From NCBI GenBank assembly GCA_015680685.1, contig MNCI01006964.1, positions 632,851 to 696,850 of the forward strand: a stretch of 64,000 bases of DNA, given 5' to 3'. A program made the position numbers and the translations under genes. Shown piece after piece: positions 45,915 to 59,900 of the stretch. This stretch comes from Gnetum montanum (Eukaryota > Streptophyta > Gnetopsida > Gnetales > Gnetaceae). The notes beneath the pieces are model-generated. The model had not been told where the DNA came from. It did no database searches and saw nothing but the letters and a program-made list of their open reading frames with translations. The stretch's first letter is position 1, and every line of letters starts with the position of its first letter.

Positions 45915-47275
45915 TGAAACACCATAAAATTGTAGGTCTCGACATCTCAACTACAAATTTGGCTAAGTGTTAAAATGATGGTACTTTTCCCATATTGTTC
46001 CAAGTGTTGACTATATTTAGCTCAAACTACCATATTTGCAAAAAAAAATTCCAACTGTTAGAATGATGGCACTTTCTGCAGATTCACATGTTAAGTTGTG
46101 TAGCGTAGCACCATGTCACACTATGCAGCATAGCGCAGCATAGCACCTTGTCATGCTATCCATCATAGTGTAGCATAGCACACCTGTCTAGCCCCACAGC
46201 TAACATCCTGTGTCCTACATGTAACATGGGACAAGTGTAGCAGACAGTGTCCTATGTCCCACATGTAGCATGAAACAAACCCTATAGCCAGCGTACCATG
46301 TCCTGCACATAACATGGGACAAGCATAGCAGATAGCATCTTCTGTCCCATGTGTAACATGCGACAATCCCTACAACTAGTGTTCCATGTCCTACATGTAA
46401 CATGGAACAAGCATAGCAGAAAGCATCTCATGTCCTACACGTAACACAGGATGAGCATAGTAGATAGCATGGTCCCACCCACTGCATTTCCACATGGCAC
46501 TTGATCCACATTTTGGGCTAACCCTAGCCTTATAAGTACCCATACACCCTAATGCTTTAGGAGGAAGAGGAGAAGGAGAAGAATGGAAACTTCCATTTTT
46601 ACCAAGAAGGTAGTTGGCACTTCCATTTTGGCATTTGGCACTTTGGCATCTTGGCACTTAGCTCCATGGGTGAATGAGAACCAAAGCACACCACACTGGT
46701 AGAGAGGCACAGCTACCCCACATGATACAGTACATCCCCATTGCAACCCTATAGAACATCACATGGTACACCATGGCTACCAACCTAGTAGGCACAGTTC
46801 AATACAATAAGCACCATACTTCATAGCCTAACACCACCAAGGCTATGACTACACTCCTACTACACCTATTGTACACTATGTATACCTTTGTGAATTAGCT
46901 ATGCTCCCTCTTTCGTGGTGGTGCACTGCTATTCTCAAATTTTGTTACATTTCTCAAGCATTTTTCTTTGGTATTTAGCATAATGCTTGTATTTTCTCAC
47001 TTTTTCATATATATTTTCACATCCACATCACGGTTCTCAGGCCAAGATACCCTGCTATGCTCTAGCTCAACCGGACCCAATGCCTGCACATAACATAGTA
47101 TAAACTCTTCCCACACATGGTCATTTTAACACCATGTAAGTCCCTATCTAATTAACAAGATCATTTAGGGCACCCCATTTCCGTTTTCTCCAGCATGACC
47201 CTCCCACAGATTCGGGGTTAGGCTATACACCCAGTGACCTCTTAGTGTTCTAGCCATTGATATTTTTAGGCATCA
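45915..47275 (+). mobile_element. Element E 3' LTR
   Basis: TGAAACACCAT to TTAGGCATCA, about 1.36 kb, aligned to the 5' LTR along its length. It has fewer palindromic units than the 5' copy and a TATA box at 46531-46538. Confidence 0.85.
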
Positions 47276-49189
47276 CACCCATGAATGAATGAAAAATCAT
47301 CCTCAAGTTTCTTACAAAATATTGGGAAGGTATGGGATTGTTGACTGAACAATAACTGATGATGACATGTGATGATAAACTTAAAGTGCCTAATGAAAAG
47401 GTCAACAAATGTATTACAACATTGGTATTCATAACCATTGTGGTGAACACTGTACATAGATGACATCCAATCCTTCATTTTATAGCTTTAAGAGAAAGAG
47501 AGAAAAGAAAATGTGGTGCATTGCTGCTGATGTCAAAAAGGTGCACATCATTGTTCATCCATTGCCACATGACTAAGCGTGTTCCTTGCATCAATGCTCT
47601 AGCTCCAGTCCATCCTGAGTGCTTCCTCCTATCCTAGTCCATTCTTCATGTGATCACCATCTACACACACAACACAATCACAAATTATCAAGGATAGATA
47701 AGATATAATGTAGTTGGTACTTTGCCTCAATATGAAATTCATTGGCTAGGTTATCGATATGTCATATACTAGGTTAGAGGTTTGTAACCCAAGGCATATG
47801 GGTGAGATAAGTAATGGAATGGAAAATTTTGTAACAAGTCCCCACAACTAAGAGCGAACCTTTGGTAGCAATATGATGGAAAACAAAAGAAAAAATTAAG
47901 ATAAAAGGAATAGCAATGGTGAAGTCAATAAAAATGCATATAAGGGAAGAGAAAACCAAAAACAAATGTCATGGATGGGGTGAAATGAGAAATAGTTAAT
48001 TACAAGAAATGTTTAAGGGAAAGAACTTAACAATTACTCTAAAAAGGAATGTCAATATGTCTTTCCCAAAGCAAGCTCATGCCCTTTATGCCTTGACAAT
48101 CCCACAAACCAAAATGTCTATAGGCTCTAGGAATGACATATGGAGACAATAGTTAAGAATTCACCCACAAGAATTTACCAAAGAATAAAAATGCACCAAC
48201 CAAGATATAGACTAATCATAAAACTGGCAATGAGGTCGAATACAGGAAGCAATATGGAAATAGAAGAGAGAATGGAATGAAATCCTGAAATCAAGGGCAT
48301 TTAAAGTCCGTTGTGTATTATGTGGTTAAGGTGACTTAATAAGATTCAGTCCAAATCCAGATTAAAACTAACCACATATAGTGACCTCGCATCAACACAC
48401 TTGAGCAACCCATCCTCATGAAGCAATAAGAATTCTTTCAAAAAGCAACCACCATCCCAAAAAGAGAAGAATAGAGAAGCAGGAAGTGAGAAAGGGCCTT
48501 AGTTAGAGAGAACCTTCAGGCGTGGGTAATATGTCTTTCCAGTGCCATAACCAATGCTTGTATCCCATGTTCTTTTATTATGTCTAAGGGGTATTCTTTG
48601 AATTTCTACAATTTTTTTTTTGAGTGGGAACTACACCATGCAAAGACTTATTTTATTCATTCAACTTTCTAATATTAGTCGACAATGAAATGGTGGAAAA
48701 CTTACGAAAAATAGCTAAGTACCTATGAGAATAGCCAACACAAATATGTCGAATCCCCTTGAAGTCATGCCCTTTTCAATCCATTTGAATCTTTCCTTGG
48801 TTTGAAAAGTACCAAGCCACAAATTCATTAATAGGTTTGATTAGAAAAAGTGATAGTACACTTCCAAAAAAAATAGAGACCATAGAGTTGAATGGATGAA
48901 TGGATGACATGGACTCATTGCCTATTTTATCAAAAGAAACCATATCTTACAATCAACATTAAAAGTTAGAGGTAGGAACCAAACATTACCAATCAACACC
49001 ATTATAGTACAACCCACCATCATGAGCACTTATTATGTGACAAGTAAGAATAAATCAAACAAAATGTAATAGAAAAAGAAATAGTAAAAATGTTAATGAT
49101 GTGTAAAAAAAATTAGTAAACATGAAAAATGTGTAAAACAAAAAAGACAAAAGAAATTGAGGGCTTAGAATAATTAGAATTGGTGGCCA
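47276..49189 (-). mobile_element. Probable 3' LTR of element K
   Basis: On the minus strand ATGGGGGAGA (49199-49190) looks like a polypurine tract, followed by TGGCCACCA as an LTR start. A TATA-like CTATAAAATG lies at 47485-47476. It directly follows the integrase end of K. The left end was probably cut by element E. No second copy is in the window. Confidence 0.45.
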
Positions 49190-49239
49190 TCTCCCCCATG
49201 ACTGAGTGGGAAGGAGAAGATTCGAAATAATGAGTAGGA

Positions 49240-52200
49240 CTATCCATCGATAGAGGTAGTGTTAGTACTAGGCATTTTGGGCATATGGAAAGGTTTGGTT
49301 TGTTGGATGTTGATCAATGATTTCTTATCCAAGCTTCTAGGTTTATAGATCATCATGGGCCATAAAGGAAAAGTTTCATAAATTATATAAGATCCTTCCC
49401 ATAGCATTTGAAATTTAGTTTGTTGTGGCATATGTGCAAGATTCCAATAAAGAACCCTATCTCCTGGTTGGTATTTAACATTTCTAATTCTAAGATTATG
49501 ACATTGTTTGTTGAAGGCCTTGTGTAGTTCATTGGATGACAAGGTGGCTAATTAATTTTCATCTAGGAAGTTAAGATTCATTAACCTTTCTTTCTATGCT
49601 AGACTGAGATCAAGATTAAGGTCACATGTTATAGATAGTGCATGAAGCTTAGCTTGGATAAGAAGTGTTGGAAGTTTATAGTACACTAACTCATAGGGAG
49701 AATAACCTATAGGGAGTTTCCATGTGGAGTGGTAGGCCCAAAGAGCATTGTTTAGTTTAGTGCTCTAGTCTCACCTATAATTGCTAATGCTTCATGTCAA
49801 AATTTTCATGATTTCCCTATTAGTGACTTCAGCATGACCATTGACTTGAGGATGATATGGTGTAGTCATTTTATGATCAACTCCTAAGCATTGCATCAAT
49901 TTCTAAAAATTCACACCTGTAAAATGTGTACCATTATTAGAAATAAGTGCATGAGGCATGCCAAACCTATTTACAATTTGTTGTTGAACAAATCATGCAG
50001 CAGTAGATGATGTACAATCAATAATGGTAGCTACTTCTGCCCATTTTGTAAAATAGTCAACAATAACAACAATGTATTCTTTTCCATTGGACATTAATGT
50101 AATAGGCCCCATAAAATCAATACCCCATATGTTGAAGGGTTCTAAGGGCTAATCCATTATTATGAACCCTCCATTCTAGTAGTCATTCCCCCATCACTTT
50201 GGCAACACTCACAAGATTTGATAAAATGATGGGCGTACCAAAATAATGTAGGCCAATAATATCCTACGAGTAAGATTTTAATGGCTATTCATCTCCTAGT
50301 GTAATGACCCCCACAAGAGCCCTCATGAGCATCTTGGAGAACTCATAATTGATCTATATCAAGAATTCACCATTGAACCAAGCCATTGGAACACACCTTG
50401 TAAAGGTGTTCATTGCTTTCCATGAAATTTTTGACTCAGTGTAGAAACTGTTGTTTCTTTTTAGCGTCTAGTCCTTGTGGTGGTTCTTGTGTGAGAAGAT
50501 AAGTAAGAATGATACTATACCAATTTGTATCTATGGGTGATTGAGTTTTTACTACACCTACAAAGAGGAGTTCATCAGGGAAGTGATTAGAAATTGGGTA
50601 TTTTTCCTCTTTGTTGTTCCATCACAACCAAGATAGATGATCGACAATAACATTCTCAATGCCTCTACGATCTACTATCATGAGATCAAGCTCTTGCAAG
50701 ATCACTAGCCATTGTATGATGTAAGGGCTCACTGTTGGTTTATTCATAAGGAGCTAAGTTGCACTATGATCTATGTGTACAAATACCTTATAGCCTAATA
50801 CATAGTACCTAAATTTTTTTCGTGCAAACACCAAATCCATTAACTCTTTTTCTATTGTGGTATAGTTGAGTTGTGCACCAACAATACTACAACTTGCACA
50901 ATAAATGTAATAGGGACATTTGTGGTCATCTAACTGTGTAAGTAGGGCTCCTAAAGAAAAATTGGCCTAAAGAAAAATTGGACATGTTAGTCATTATATG
51001 GAATGGTCTAGACCAATTAGGAGCTTGTAGAATGGGTATTTCTACGAGCTTATGCTTCAAGGTTTAGAAAGCTAACTCAGATTCCTTAGTCCATTCAAAG
51101 GATATGTCCTTTTTCATTAATTCTACCAATGATTTTGTAATCTTTGAAAAGTTCTCAATGAAGCATCTATAATACCCATTATTTCTAAGGAATGATCATA
51201 CATCTTTTAAAATTTTAGGTTGACAAATGATTCCTTGGATGACTTTAATTTTTTCAGGATCTACCTCTATCCCCGTTTGTGAAATTTTATGCCCTAATAC
51301 AATGCCCTCTTGGACCATTAAGTGGATTTTCTACCAATTGAGCCTTAGGATATTTTCAACACATCATTTCAGTACCTACTCTAGTTGGTCCAATGCTTAT
51401 TCAAAGTTCACTCCATAGGTGGAGAAATCATCCATAGAAACCTCCACACAATTCCCTATTTGCTACTGAAATATACTAAGAACCAGACATTGAAACATGG
51501 CTGGAGCATTGCACAAGCCAAATGGATTCTGCCTATATGAAAATGTCCCCCAAGGACTTGTAAATTTAGTCTTGGATTGGTCTATTGGTGCTATTTGGAT
51601 TTGATTGTACCCACTATAACCATCCAGAAAACTATAATAACAATGCCCTGCAATGGTATCTAAGACTTGGTCAACAAATGGCAATGGAAAATGATCTTTA
51701 AATGTTTCAATGTTCGATAGCCTAAATTCTATACACATCCTCTATTTACCACCTTTTTTAGGTATAATGACTAATGGAATAACCCATTCACTATTTGCAA
51801 TGGGGTAGATGAGCTCGACCTTCAAAAGTTATTTAATTTCTTCCTTAACTACTTGCTTAAGCTTTGGGTTTAGTCATCTCTGCGGCTATCATCAAGGATT
51901 CATAAAGGGATCAATGTAAATTATATGTTGGCATGTCCTAGGATCTATGATGGTTTATTTGGGATATGACTAAGCAAAGGCTTTTGACCATTTGTTCATC
52001 ATATTTTGCAATCTTTCTTTTTGTTTAGGAGTGAGCTTAGCATTAATGATTACTAGTTTTTCATGTTTGAAAAATGCATACTCCATACCAGTGGGAAACA
52101 TTTTTAATTTAAGGCTCTTTCTTAAACTCGTCAGGGATTTCCAACTTCCCCTAGTTGATATTTTCGGTGTTAGTACTTGGAAGTTGGTGATGGACTTTCT

Positions 52201-52870
52201 CCAATGCATCTATGCCATCGATATAGGTACAAGTCAAGTTCTTAGTTCATTCCATGCATAAAGTTGACTTTCTCTCTAGGTCAACTATCAGCCACTGGGT
52301 GCCTTCCTATCTTATGGCCATTGCATATAGGCATCTTTGTATGTCAGTTACTTGTGCACATCAATTGCATGTAGGCAATGGTAAACATTGGATAAACTAG
52401 GACTTTTGCACGTACTTGCACCCTGTGTCACTATATGAAATGCATGGAACTTTCTTATTCTTGATCCTCTCAAATGCATTTTTTCTATATCTTTAGGGAA
52501 AGATCACGTATTCCTAGGCATAAATCAATCATAATTAGCCATGCTCTTCCCATTATGATTGGAAAGTCCCCCTTGCAATGGTTAACTTAGATCACTGGGA
52601 AATCAACTAGATATGACCAATCACAAATAGAGGTGACAATGTCTTCTACTAGTCCTAGTGGAACAATGATGGATTGGTTGGCCAAATCTAAACAAATGTT
52701 ACTCTTCTTTAGTGGAGGAAGGTTTCAAGCTTTATACATTTCTTGGAAGATTAAATTAACACTAGAACCTGAATCCAAAAGAGCTTTGCAAGGCTCATTT
52801 CCAATCATTTGCAAATAAATAAAAGGACTTCTAGCATCAGAGGATTTCCTAGGAAGATAGCCAACTTTAA
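49240..52870 (-). pseudogene. Athila-lineage pol of element K (protease, RT, RNase H, integrase)
   Basis: Minus-strand pol of a different Ty3/gypsy branch. The protease at 52850-52600 reads ALLDSGSSVNLIFQEMY (DSG at 52776-52768) and GRAWL. The linker reads YAFFKHEKLVIINAKLT (about 52090). Reverse transcriptase at 51770-51200 has KDHFPLPFVDQVLD, YSGYNQIQIAP, PFGLCNAPAMFQ and an MDDFSTYG active site (MDD 51435-51427). The RNase H near 50940-50750 reads YCASCSIVGAQLNYTTIEKE. The integrase has HEGSCGGH, YHPQVNGHAEVTNREI (about 49860-49810) and a C-terminal end at 49542-49240. FGLCNAPATFQ and MDDFS are hallmarks of the Athila type. Several stops and frameshifts, so inactive. Confidence 0.88.
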
Positions 52871-52899
52871 TCCAATCAATGATAGTATAGATTAACATG

Positions 52900-53957
52900 A
52901 CAGTGTGCGTTGAGTGTGATTTTTGGTTTGAAGCTCCAAAAATTCAAACAATGATGACGCATTTGGATAATTAACCACTTGTTGTTTTAAGGACTTGGTT
53001 GGACTATTGGTTCTAAACAAAGGTCTCTTCTTTGATCGATTATCTGAACCAATAGTAGGTGAAGATTTATAGCCCTTGTACTATTACATTGCTGCAACTA
53101 GGTAAGAAGCTTACCCTACATAGTTGGAGTAGGTGGTAATGGGACCAAGGATGAAAGAAATGCAGATAGATGAAAAGAATAGTAGGTATGAGAGGCATCA
53201 CTCCTAGAAGAGGGAATTCTATAGTACTTGGGGATCTAGTAGTAAGGATAAAGAGCGATGTGACTAGTATAGTCATGTGGAGAGATTGACTACTAAACAT
53301 AATACATATATGGGCCAGGTTGATGGTAAGGGTACTATTGATGTGGTAGTGGCATTCCCCATGATTATGGGTGTTGCCACTGTTGATACTATTCATTCAA
53401 TTCTGGTGGAGCTCCACTCAGATAATATGTCAAGGGTTGGTAGAATTGCCTTGGGTTACCTTCAGGATAAGGTAACCTTATGGGTGTTTGTCATCTTTTT
53501 AACCATGGGTTTAGTGTATACACCCCAGCCTCATGTAGATGTGACACTATTGGGAAACATCCTTAAGGATGGTCATATTGGCATATCTCACATCTTCCAT
53601 CATTGTCTGTGTCTAAATCCACAACCTCTTTAATGATGGTAACTTTACCCTTACCCTTGTTACATGCATACTCAACTTCTTTCTTTTTCCTTCTCTCTCG
53701 ATCACTACTTTTTTTTCTAGACTCCTCTACTATTTTTACAATAGTTTAAAATTTTTCATCTAGGGAGTTCCACATTTGATCCACCTTTGTTGATACTGTT
53801 GATGCAAATTCTTGAATGGGCCAAGCCTTTCTATTCACCATATCATCAAGTGGTGGCTCTTCTTCATCTTCACAAAATCTAATTTCCTTCTTTTGGAGAG
53901 AAGGATGTTTATTGTACTCCTCCACACTTTTTCTTTTCTTCAACATGCCTTCTATAA
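52900..53957 (-). pseudogene. Upstream (gag-side) part of element K
   Basis: The minus strand continues upstream of the protease with degenerate coding: FEFLELQTKNHTQRTLS near 52930, CEICQYDHP (a possible knuckle remnant) near 53590, and a charged segment at 53955-53750 (KKRKSVEEYNKHPSLQKKE, EEPPLDDMVNRKAWPIQEF). It ends where the D LTR begins, so D seems inserted in it. Assignment to gag is by position; I do not recognise a capsid motif. Confidence 0.4.
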
Positions 53958-55161
53958 TGACAAAAAATGTCAGTTTCTGGAAACACCGAAGGGATTTCCG
54001 TGTACACAGTTTTAACCCCAAATCCACGCGAGGGCCATGTTGGAGAAAATGAATATGAGGTGCCTCGAACAGTCTTGTTGATTAGACAGGGACTTACTTA
54101 GTTAGTAAACTTGTCAATGATCATATAACGAGGAGACAAATTAATGTGAAAATATATTATTGATTTACAATAAAATGAGGTCTGTTCCAAGATCAAATCT
54201 TGAAGGCAATGAAGGTGATGGAAAATATGTAGAATGATTGTAAAATTTAATGTAAATAGAACACAGTGAATTGGATCTAGAATATGCATGATCACAAGAT
54301 CTAGGATCCACCTTATAAATAAATATGATGAATACAATGGGATTTACAAGTAGACTTTGGTTTGGACAAAGTATCCACCATCAGCAAGAAGCTACTTAGA
54401 GATTAAACAAGCAAAGGCCAATCTACCTTGTTCACTAGCCAAATCTGGGCACAAGGGAGTCAGGCTCAAAGAAAATTGTTTGCTAACTTGGAATCTCTAG
54501 CCAAAAGCTTCTCTCTATCACCATCAATATTCTTCTGTTGCCAACTCTTTCTTTTCATCTCACCAATCTCTACCAGAAATGTCAAAAAATTGCCAACAAC
54601 TGCCAACCCTTTCAGCATTATCCACTGGGGTATTTATAAGATTAGGGTTAGGAGAAGAACGTGGTTTAGATGATGCATGTATTAGGCCCACAAATACTAT
54701 TGACCTAATGTGTTGTAGCTGAAGCTTGCAATGCTATGCTATGCTATGCTTTGAAGTGTAGTATAGCATAACCACCCTCATATTTAGCATTGAAGGATTT
54801 ATAGATCTTCGATAGCGAATTGTCCCACGACTATGCTGCAATATGTTAGGGAGCGTAATCATAGCATAATGACTACCACTACTTGTGTTACGCTACGTTA
54901 TGCTACATAGCGTAATGCAGCGTAGCACACAAAAAGTTAAAGTTTTGAACATGGCTGACTTGCAAAGCTGAAGTGTTGCCGGTGTGAATCCTTTATTCTA
55001 TTCTATCTTCTTAAAGTCTGCTATGCTGAACTGCATAGCATAGCATAGCAGTCCCTTAGTCGAAAATGAAAACTTGCTGAAATGTGCCACTTGTGGAAAT
55101 CCTTTCCTAAGCTTCGAGACTTTGCTGAATCATCGAGGTCTCGAAATTTCATGGTGTTTCA
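53958..55161 (-). mobile_element. Element D 3' LTR
   Basis: Starts on minus with TGAAACACCATGAAATTTCG at 55161 and ends near TTTTTTGTCA at 53958, about 1.2 kb. U3 has GCTACGTTATGCTACATAGCGTA palindromes (54888-54930, 55019-55045). The end resembles the E LTR end (ATGGCCCTC, GGATTTGGGGTTA). Confidence 0.75.
54631..54638 (-). promoter_or_regulatory. LTR TATA box, element D
   Basis: Minus strand CTTATAAATACCCC. Confidence 0.55.
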
Positions 55162-55180
55162 ATGGCCCCTCTTTGTTAAC
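55162..55180 (-). other. Polypurine tract of element D
   Basis: Minus strand GTTAACAAAGAGGGGCCAT before TGAAACACC. Confidence 0.8.
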
Positions 55181-56334
55181 GTTTGGAGGGATTGCCCAAG
55201 AGACATCGACAAAGAATGCGAAACACCACAGAGGTTAAGACGCCAACATCATCCATCGGCTACTGCTTGGATGTTGCTCTATCAAGCTTGGAAGTGCGAA
55301 GGTGGGAGTTCAAGGAGAAGGAGAGGATTTTACAGTTATGAGGGAGGGAGGCTTAGGGAAGACTCAAGTGTGAGTAGGATGCTTCATAAACATGTTATCA
55401 AAAAACTCCTCTTGGGTGTTTCTCTGAGAGGTTACGTTGCTATACTGTATATGCGGGGTTTTCCTAGATGAGTTGTGTTACGCCCACATGGCATGGATGA
55501 GTTTTGTTTCATCCATTTTTCCTAGCCTTTCCTACTTTTTGTTTTTGAAACACATATGCTTTCCATGAGATGAGTTATGTTACACTAGTTCATGGATATG
55601 ATGGTCATCATGTGTGAAAGACTTCTCGTATGCTCATACTCTATACAAACAAGAGGAGAGGGTAAGGATGGTTGTAAGGATAAGGGAAGGAGAAAGTAAG
55701 AGAAGGTGTCTGGTGGGGGAGAGGGCAAGGCCTACACTACTAAGTAGTTAGGCTAGTCCAAGCAACCACCTTAGAACGCTGTGATGCCTCACCCTCCTAG
55801 TGAATGCATTGTCAAAGAACGCTATCGAAGCAAGCAACCTACAAAACATAACAAAGAACAAAGAACAAAAGCAATCGTCCTAATTGCTAGGAAGGCTATT
55901 GAAACAAGTGTTGTCCAAAGAAAAAAGGAGAGCATAGGCCATGGAGAAGGAACTATAGCAAGAAGCATTGATCCCTTTTTTGATACCATGGCTCAAGAAT
56001 TTGCTGTCAATAGCCAGATTCATCTTATCTAGCAGACTGGGTAAAGAACCAGTCAGATGAATATGTTAATCCAAGGTTTGATGGCGATGATGGCTAGAGG
56101 CAACCAAGGCTATGGGTGGCCATAGTTTCCTTGGGATCCCAAGTAATGATGCTGATCCCATGAGCTACAATTGCTGAGTGGCCATTGTGACAGCATCTCC
56201 GAGTGGTCAATAGTATGCCTTTAGGCATATCTGAGGAATTAGTAGGATTCACGGAGGATAGCAACATTGCATCTATTCCAACACCCTATCCACTCTGTCT
56301 AATAGGGATGTCATGTAAGAATAATTAGGCTTGC
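55181..56334 (-). other. 3' untranslated stretch of element D
   Basis: No supported gene. The short ORFs near 55200 and 55800 have no recognisable homology and lie where the other elements have non-coding sequence. Confidence 0.45.
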
Positions 56335-56885
56335 TTGTTTCATGGATGGTCTATTGGCAGATTCAAGTTTTACGTCTTGGTAGACCATTGTTTCTGGTTT
56401 TAAATCCCAGTAGACCATGGTCTTGGTTTAAAGTCTGGATAGACTGAAGCGTGCTAGTTTTACATCGTAGTGGATGATGGAAGAGCTAGTTTATGGTCCT
56501 AGTAGACTGTGCTGTGGGTGTTAATTTCATGTCATAACCCAAGGACAAGACTATGCTAGTTTAATGTCTCAACAGACGGATGCTTACCTTGCCAGTTTCA
56601 CGTTGTGGTGGATGGTCAAAAACTTTGCCAGTTTAGTGTCGTGGCGGAGACGTGCAAGAAATGCCAGTTTTACGTTGTAGTAGATGTGTACAACACTACC
56701 ATTTTTTCATCATACTGGATGATTATTATAGCACCAATTTTACGCCGTAGTAGACGTGTGCAGGAAATGCCAGTTTTACGTTGTAGCAAACGTGTACAAC
56801 ACTGATATTTTTGTGTCTTAGCAAACAATTGTTATAGCACAAATTTTACATTGTAGTAGATGTTTGTTACCTTGCGTTTAAGCTG
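56335..56885 (-). repeat. Tandem repeats after pol D
   Basis: On the minus strand about 12 units of ATCTACTACGATGTAAAACTAGCAC and variants. The plus-strand ORF here is the repeat read in frame. Confidence 0.8.
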
Positions 56886-56906
56886 AGGTCACATCTAAAT
56901 GTGGTA

Positions 56907-59900
56907 CTACTTTAGGTATATATGATTCACTAGATTTGGGAGTTTGTTGTTGTTGATGTCTGCTAACTTGAACACTCGGTTGCCGTATGCGCTGACGACT
57001 AGAAAAGGGCCCTCCCAACTAGTAGAGAATTTGCTCACTAGTTCACAAATATCCTTGAGAACCAAATATCCTTTCTTAATCATTCACTGATGCAGGTTGT
57101 GATGATTCTTCTGTCATTTCCTATCTTGACATTTTTCGATGTTGTCGACTGTCTAGATGCATTTCTCCTCCACTAAGTCTAGATTCACAATCCTGGACTC
57201 ATTATTTTGAGTCCCATTTATAACCATGGAGAGGACCATCTATAGTGATGGAACCTGTAGTTCAAGGGGAAACACTACTTTAGATCCGTAGACTAGGCTG
57301 TAGGGTGTCCTACCGGTAGCTGTTCCACATGTTTTATGATAGGCCCATAGCACGTGGAGGATCTTCTCATGCCATCACTTCTTGTTGCTGCTGAGCATCA
57401 TTTTTAGTAAATTGATGACCACTTTGTTTGTTGCTTCTACCTGACCATTCTCTTGCAGGTAATAAGGTGAGGAGAGAGATTGCTTAATTCCAAGGTTATT
57501 GCAGAATGATTTGGTTTCAGTGCTACTAAAGTGTGGCCCATTGTCAGTCACAATAGTCATGGGAAGCCCTAACCTTGTTACTATGTTATCTAACATAAAA
57601 TGAAAAACTTGTTGAGATGTAGTCTTTCATAGGGAAATAGCCTTGACCCACTTCGTGAAGTACTCAGTGGCAGTGATAATGAAGCTATGTCCTACGGAAT
57701 ACTTAGGCATGATGGGGCCTATGATGTCTAGTCCCCATCATTGGAATGGCCAAGTGATCTATGTAGTATGCAACTTAGTTGGTGACACATGTATTAGATT
57801 TTTGTAATGTTGGCATGTGTCACATGTCTTAACCTTGGTAAGGTAGTCTCGTTCCATGTATAGCTAGTAATACCCTAAGCGTCTGATTTTAGCGGTCATA
57901 GCTCATAGGGCTATGTGTCCTCCACATAGTCCTTCATGGACTTTGCTAACTATCCTTTGCACTTGGTCATTATTAATGCAGGTTAGAAATACCCCATCAA
58001 AAGAGTGTCTACATAGAGTACTATCTCCAGTGATGCTATATTTCCTAGCATGCTTGCAGATTGCATCTTTTCTTGTAGATGTTAACTTGTGTGGTGGTTC
58101 GCCATGTAGAAGGTAGGCTTTAATGTTATCATACCATTCTAGCATTCCTTCTATAGTTAAGGAAGAGATTTACACTGCTTGAATGATAGGGTCTATACAT
58201 TCTATCATTAAGGTGGGCAAGATGGCAAACAGAATAGGTGACATGTTTAAAGCTAGCGTAGCTAGTGCATCAGCTACTGTCTTCTCACTACGTGGCATGT
58301 GTCGAACGTCAATCATTGTAAATTGTTTCAGAAGATCTTTACCCATATCACAGTAGGGTTGCAAATGCATAGCTTTGCAGTCGTAGACTTCTATGATTTA
58401 ATTGAAAATGAGCATTGAGTCACCTCAAATTGCCAGGTGTTGGATGTTCAGTTCTCTGGTTGCTAACAATCCCTGAGGAGCCCCTCATATTTTGCCACAT
58501 TGTTTGTACAAGGAAACGTTAGGCAGTAAGCCAATGGATGAACATCCTTAGGGGAAAGCGTAATGATGATGGCAGCACTACCGCCTCTGTTAGTCGAAGC
58601 TCCATCAAAATATAAATTCACTTCAAGGCCTGTTGATATAGGGCTTAAACTATGTATGTGTTCATCAAGAAACTCAGGCTCTATCATGGCCTGATTGTTA
58701 ACAGGTGATGTTATAAGCTAGTCGGCTATCGCTTGACCTTTGTTGGAAAATTGGCCAAAGTAGTGCAAGTCAAATTCTACTGTGATGGCTTTCCAGCGAG
58801 CTATCCTACTGCTCTCATATAAATTTTTTGTAATGACTCGCAGAATGTTATTCTTGCAAATTATGTTAACCTGGCTACAGAAAAGATAGTGTCTACATTT
58901 TTTGAGTGTACACACCAATGTCAAACAGTTACGCTCTACTTCATTGTACCTCGTTTCATATGCAAATAGAATGTGACTTAGATAATAGATAGGTATTTCT
59001 AACCCATCATCCCTCTTTTGATACAACAATGCAGCTATGGACACATCTGAGCTTTCCAAGTAGATGTAGAAAGGCTAATCCCTTTGTGGCAGGAAAACCA
59101 TTGGCAAATGTAGTAGCTCTTCCTTTAGGTTGTCAAATGCACGCTGGTAGTCCTCGTTCCATTTCAAGTTAACTCCCTTCTTGAGAAAATGTTGCATAGG
59201 ATGTAATTTTTCTATCAACTACGAGATGAACCTCCTTACAAACTGTAGCCTACCCTGTAACCCACGTAGTTCTTTGAGGTTTGTAGGTGATGCCAGGTTA
59301 ACGATGGCCTTAACCTTATCGAGGTCGACTTGTATGCCAGCCTCCGATACTACAAACCCCAACATGCATCTGGTTTTAACTCTGAATACACATCGTTTAA
59401 GGATTATTCTTAGATCCTCCGAGTGATCTTCCAACTTCCTAGATTTAACAACTATGTCATCTACGTAGTCGTTCAATCTCTCTAAGAGGTAATCGCTAAA
59501 GATATACATCATGATGCATTGATAAGTTGCTCCAACATTTTTTAGCCTAAAAGGCATCATGGTGTAACAGAACGTTCCCTAGGGGGTCATGAAAGTTGTA
59601 GTTAGTTGATGTTTTGGGTTGATATGGATTTTATTGTAACCTAAAAACCAATCCATGAAGGATAGCAACATGTGACCAGCTATAGTGTCAATAAGTTGGT
59701 CAATACCCGGTAATGGGAAATTGTCTTTAATCGTTGCGTTGTTCAGATCGCAGAATTCTATACAGATACGTATTCCTCCCATTTTCTTAGAAACAATAAC
59801 AATGTTAGACACCCAATCCGAATAATCAACTACGTGGATGAAACCAGCTTGATATAGCCTAGTGATTTCATCACACACTGCCAACACGATTTCAGGCTTA

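Larger units (their letters stand above)
38724..47275 (+). mobile_element. Element E: Tat-type LTR retrotransposon with gag-pro only
   Basis: Complete from LTR to LTR (about 8.5 kb): 5' LTR, primer binding site, gag-pro, junction motif and TTAAACTAGCA repeats, 3' untranslated stretch, polypurine tract, 3' LTR. It has neither pol nor the accessory gene. The LTRs align end to end with many substitutions. The flanking five bases (CCCAC left, CACCC right) do not match as a target duplication, which fits an old insertion or small boundary changes. Confidence 0.85.

Noticed and set aside
38719-47280. Target duplication of element E
   Set aside because: Left CCCAC and right CACCC share bases but not order; I do not claim a duplication.
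53277-53633. 118-residue plus-strand ORF
   Set aside because: No motif recognised and it lies opposite the upstream part of Athila element K, whose minus-strand reading is continuous with pol.
55082-55471. 129-residue plus-strand ORF with Arg-rich segment
   Set aside because: It crosses the start of the D LTR and its polypurine tract, so it cannot be a real gene of the element, and no homology is evident.
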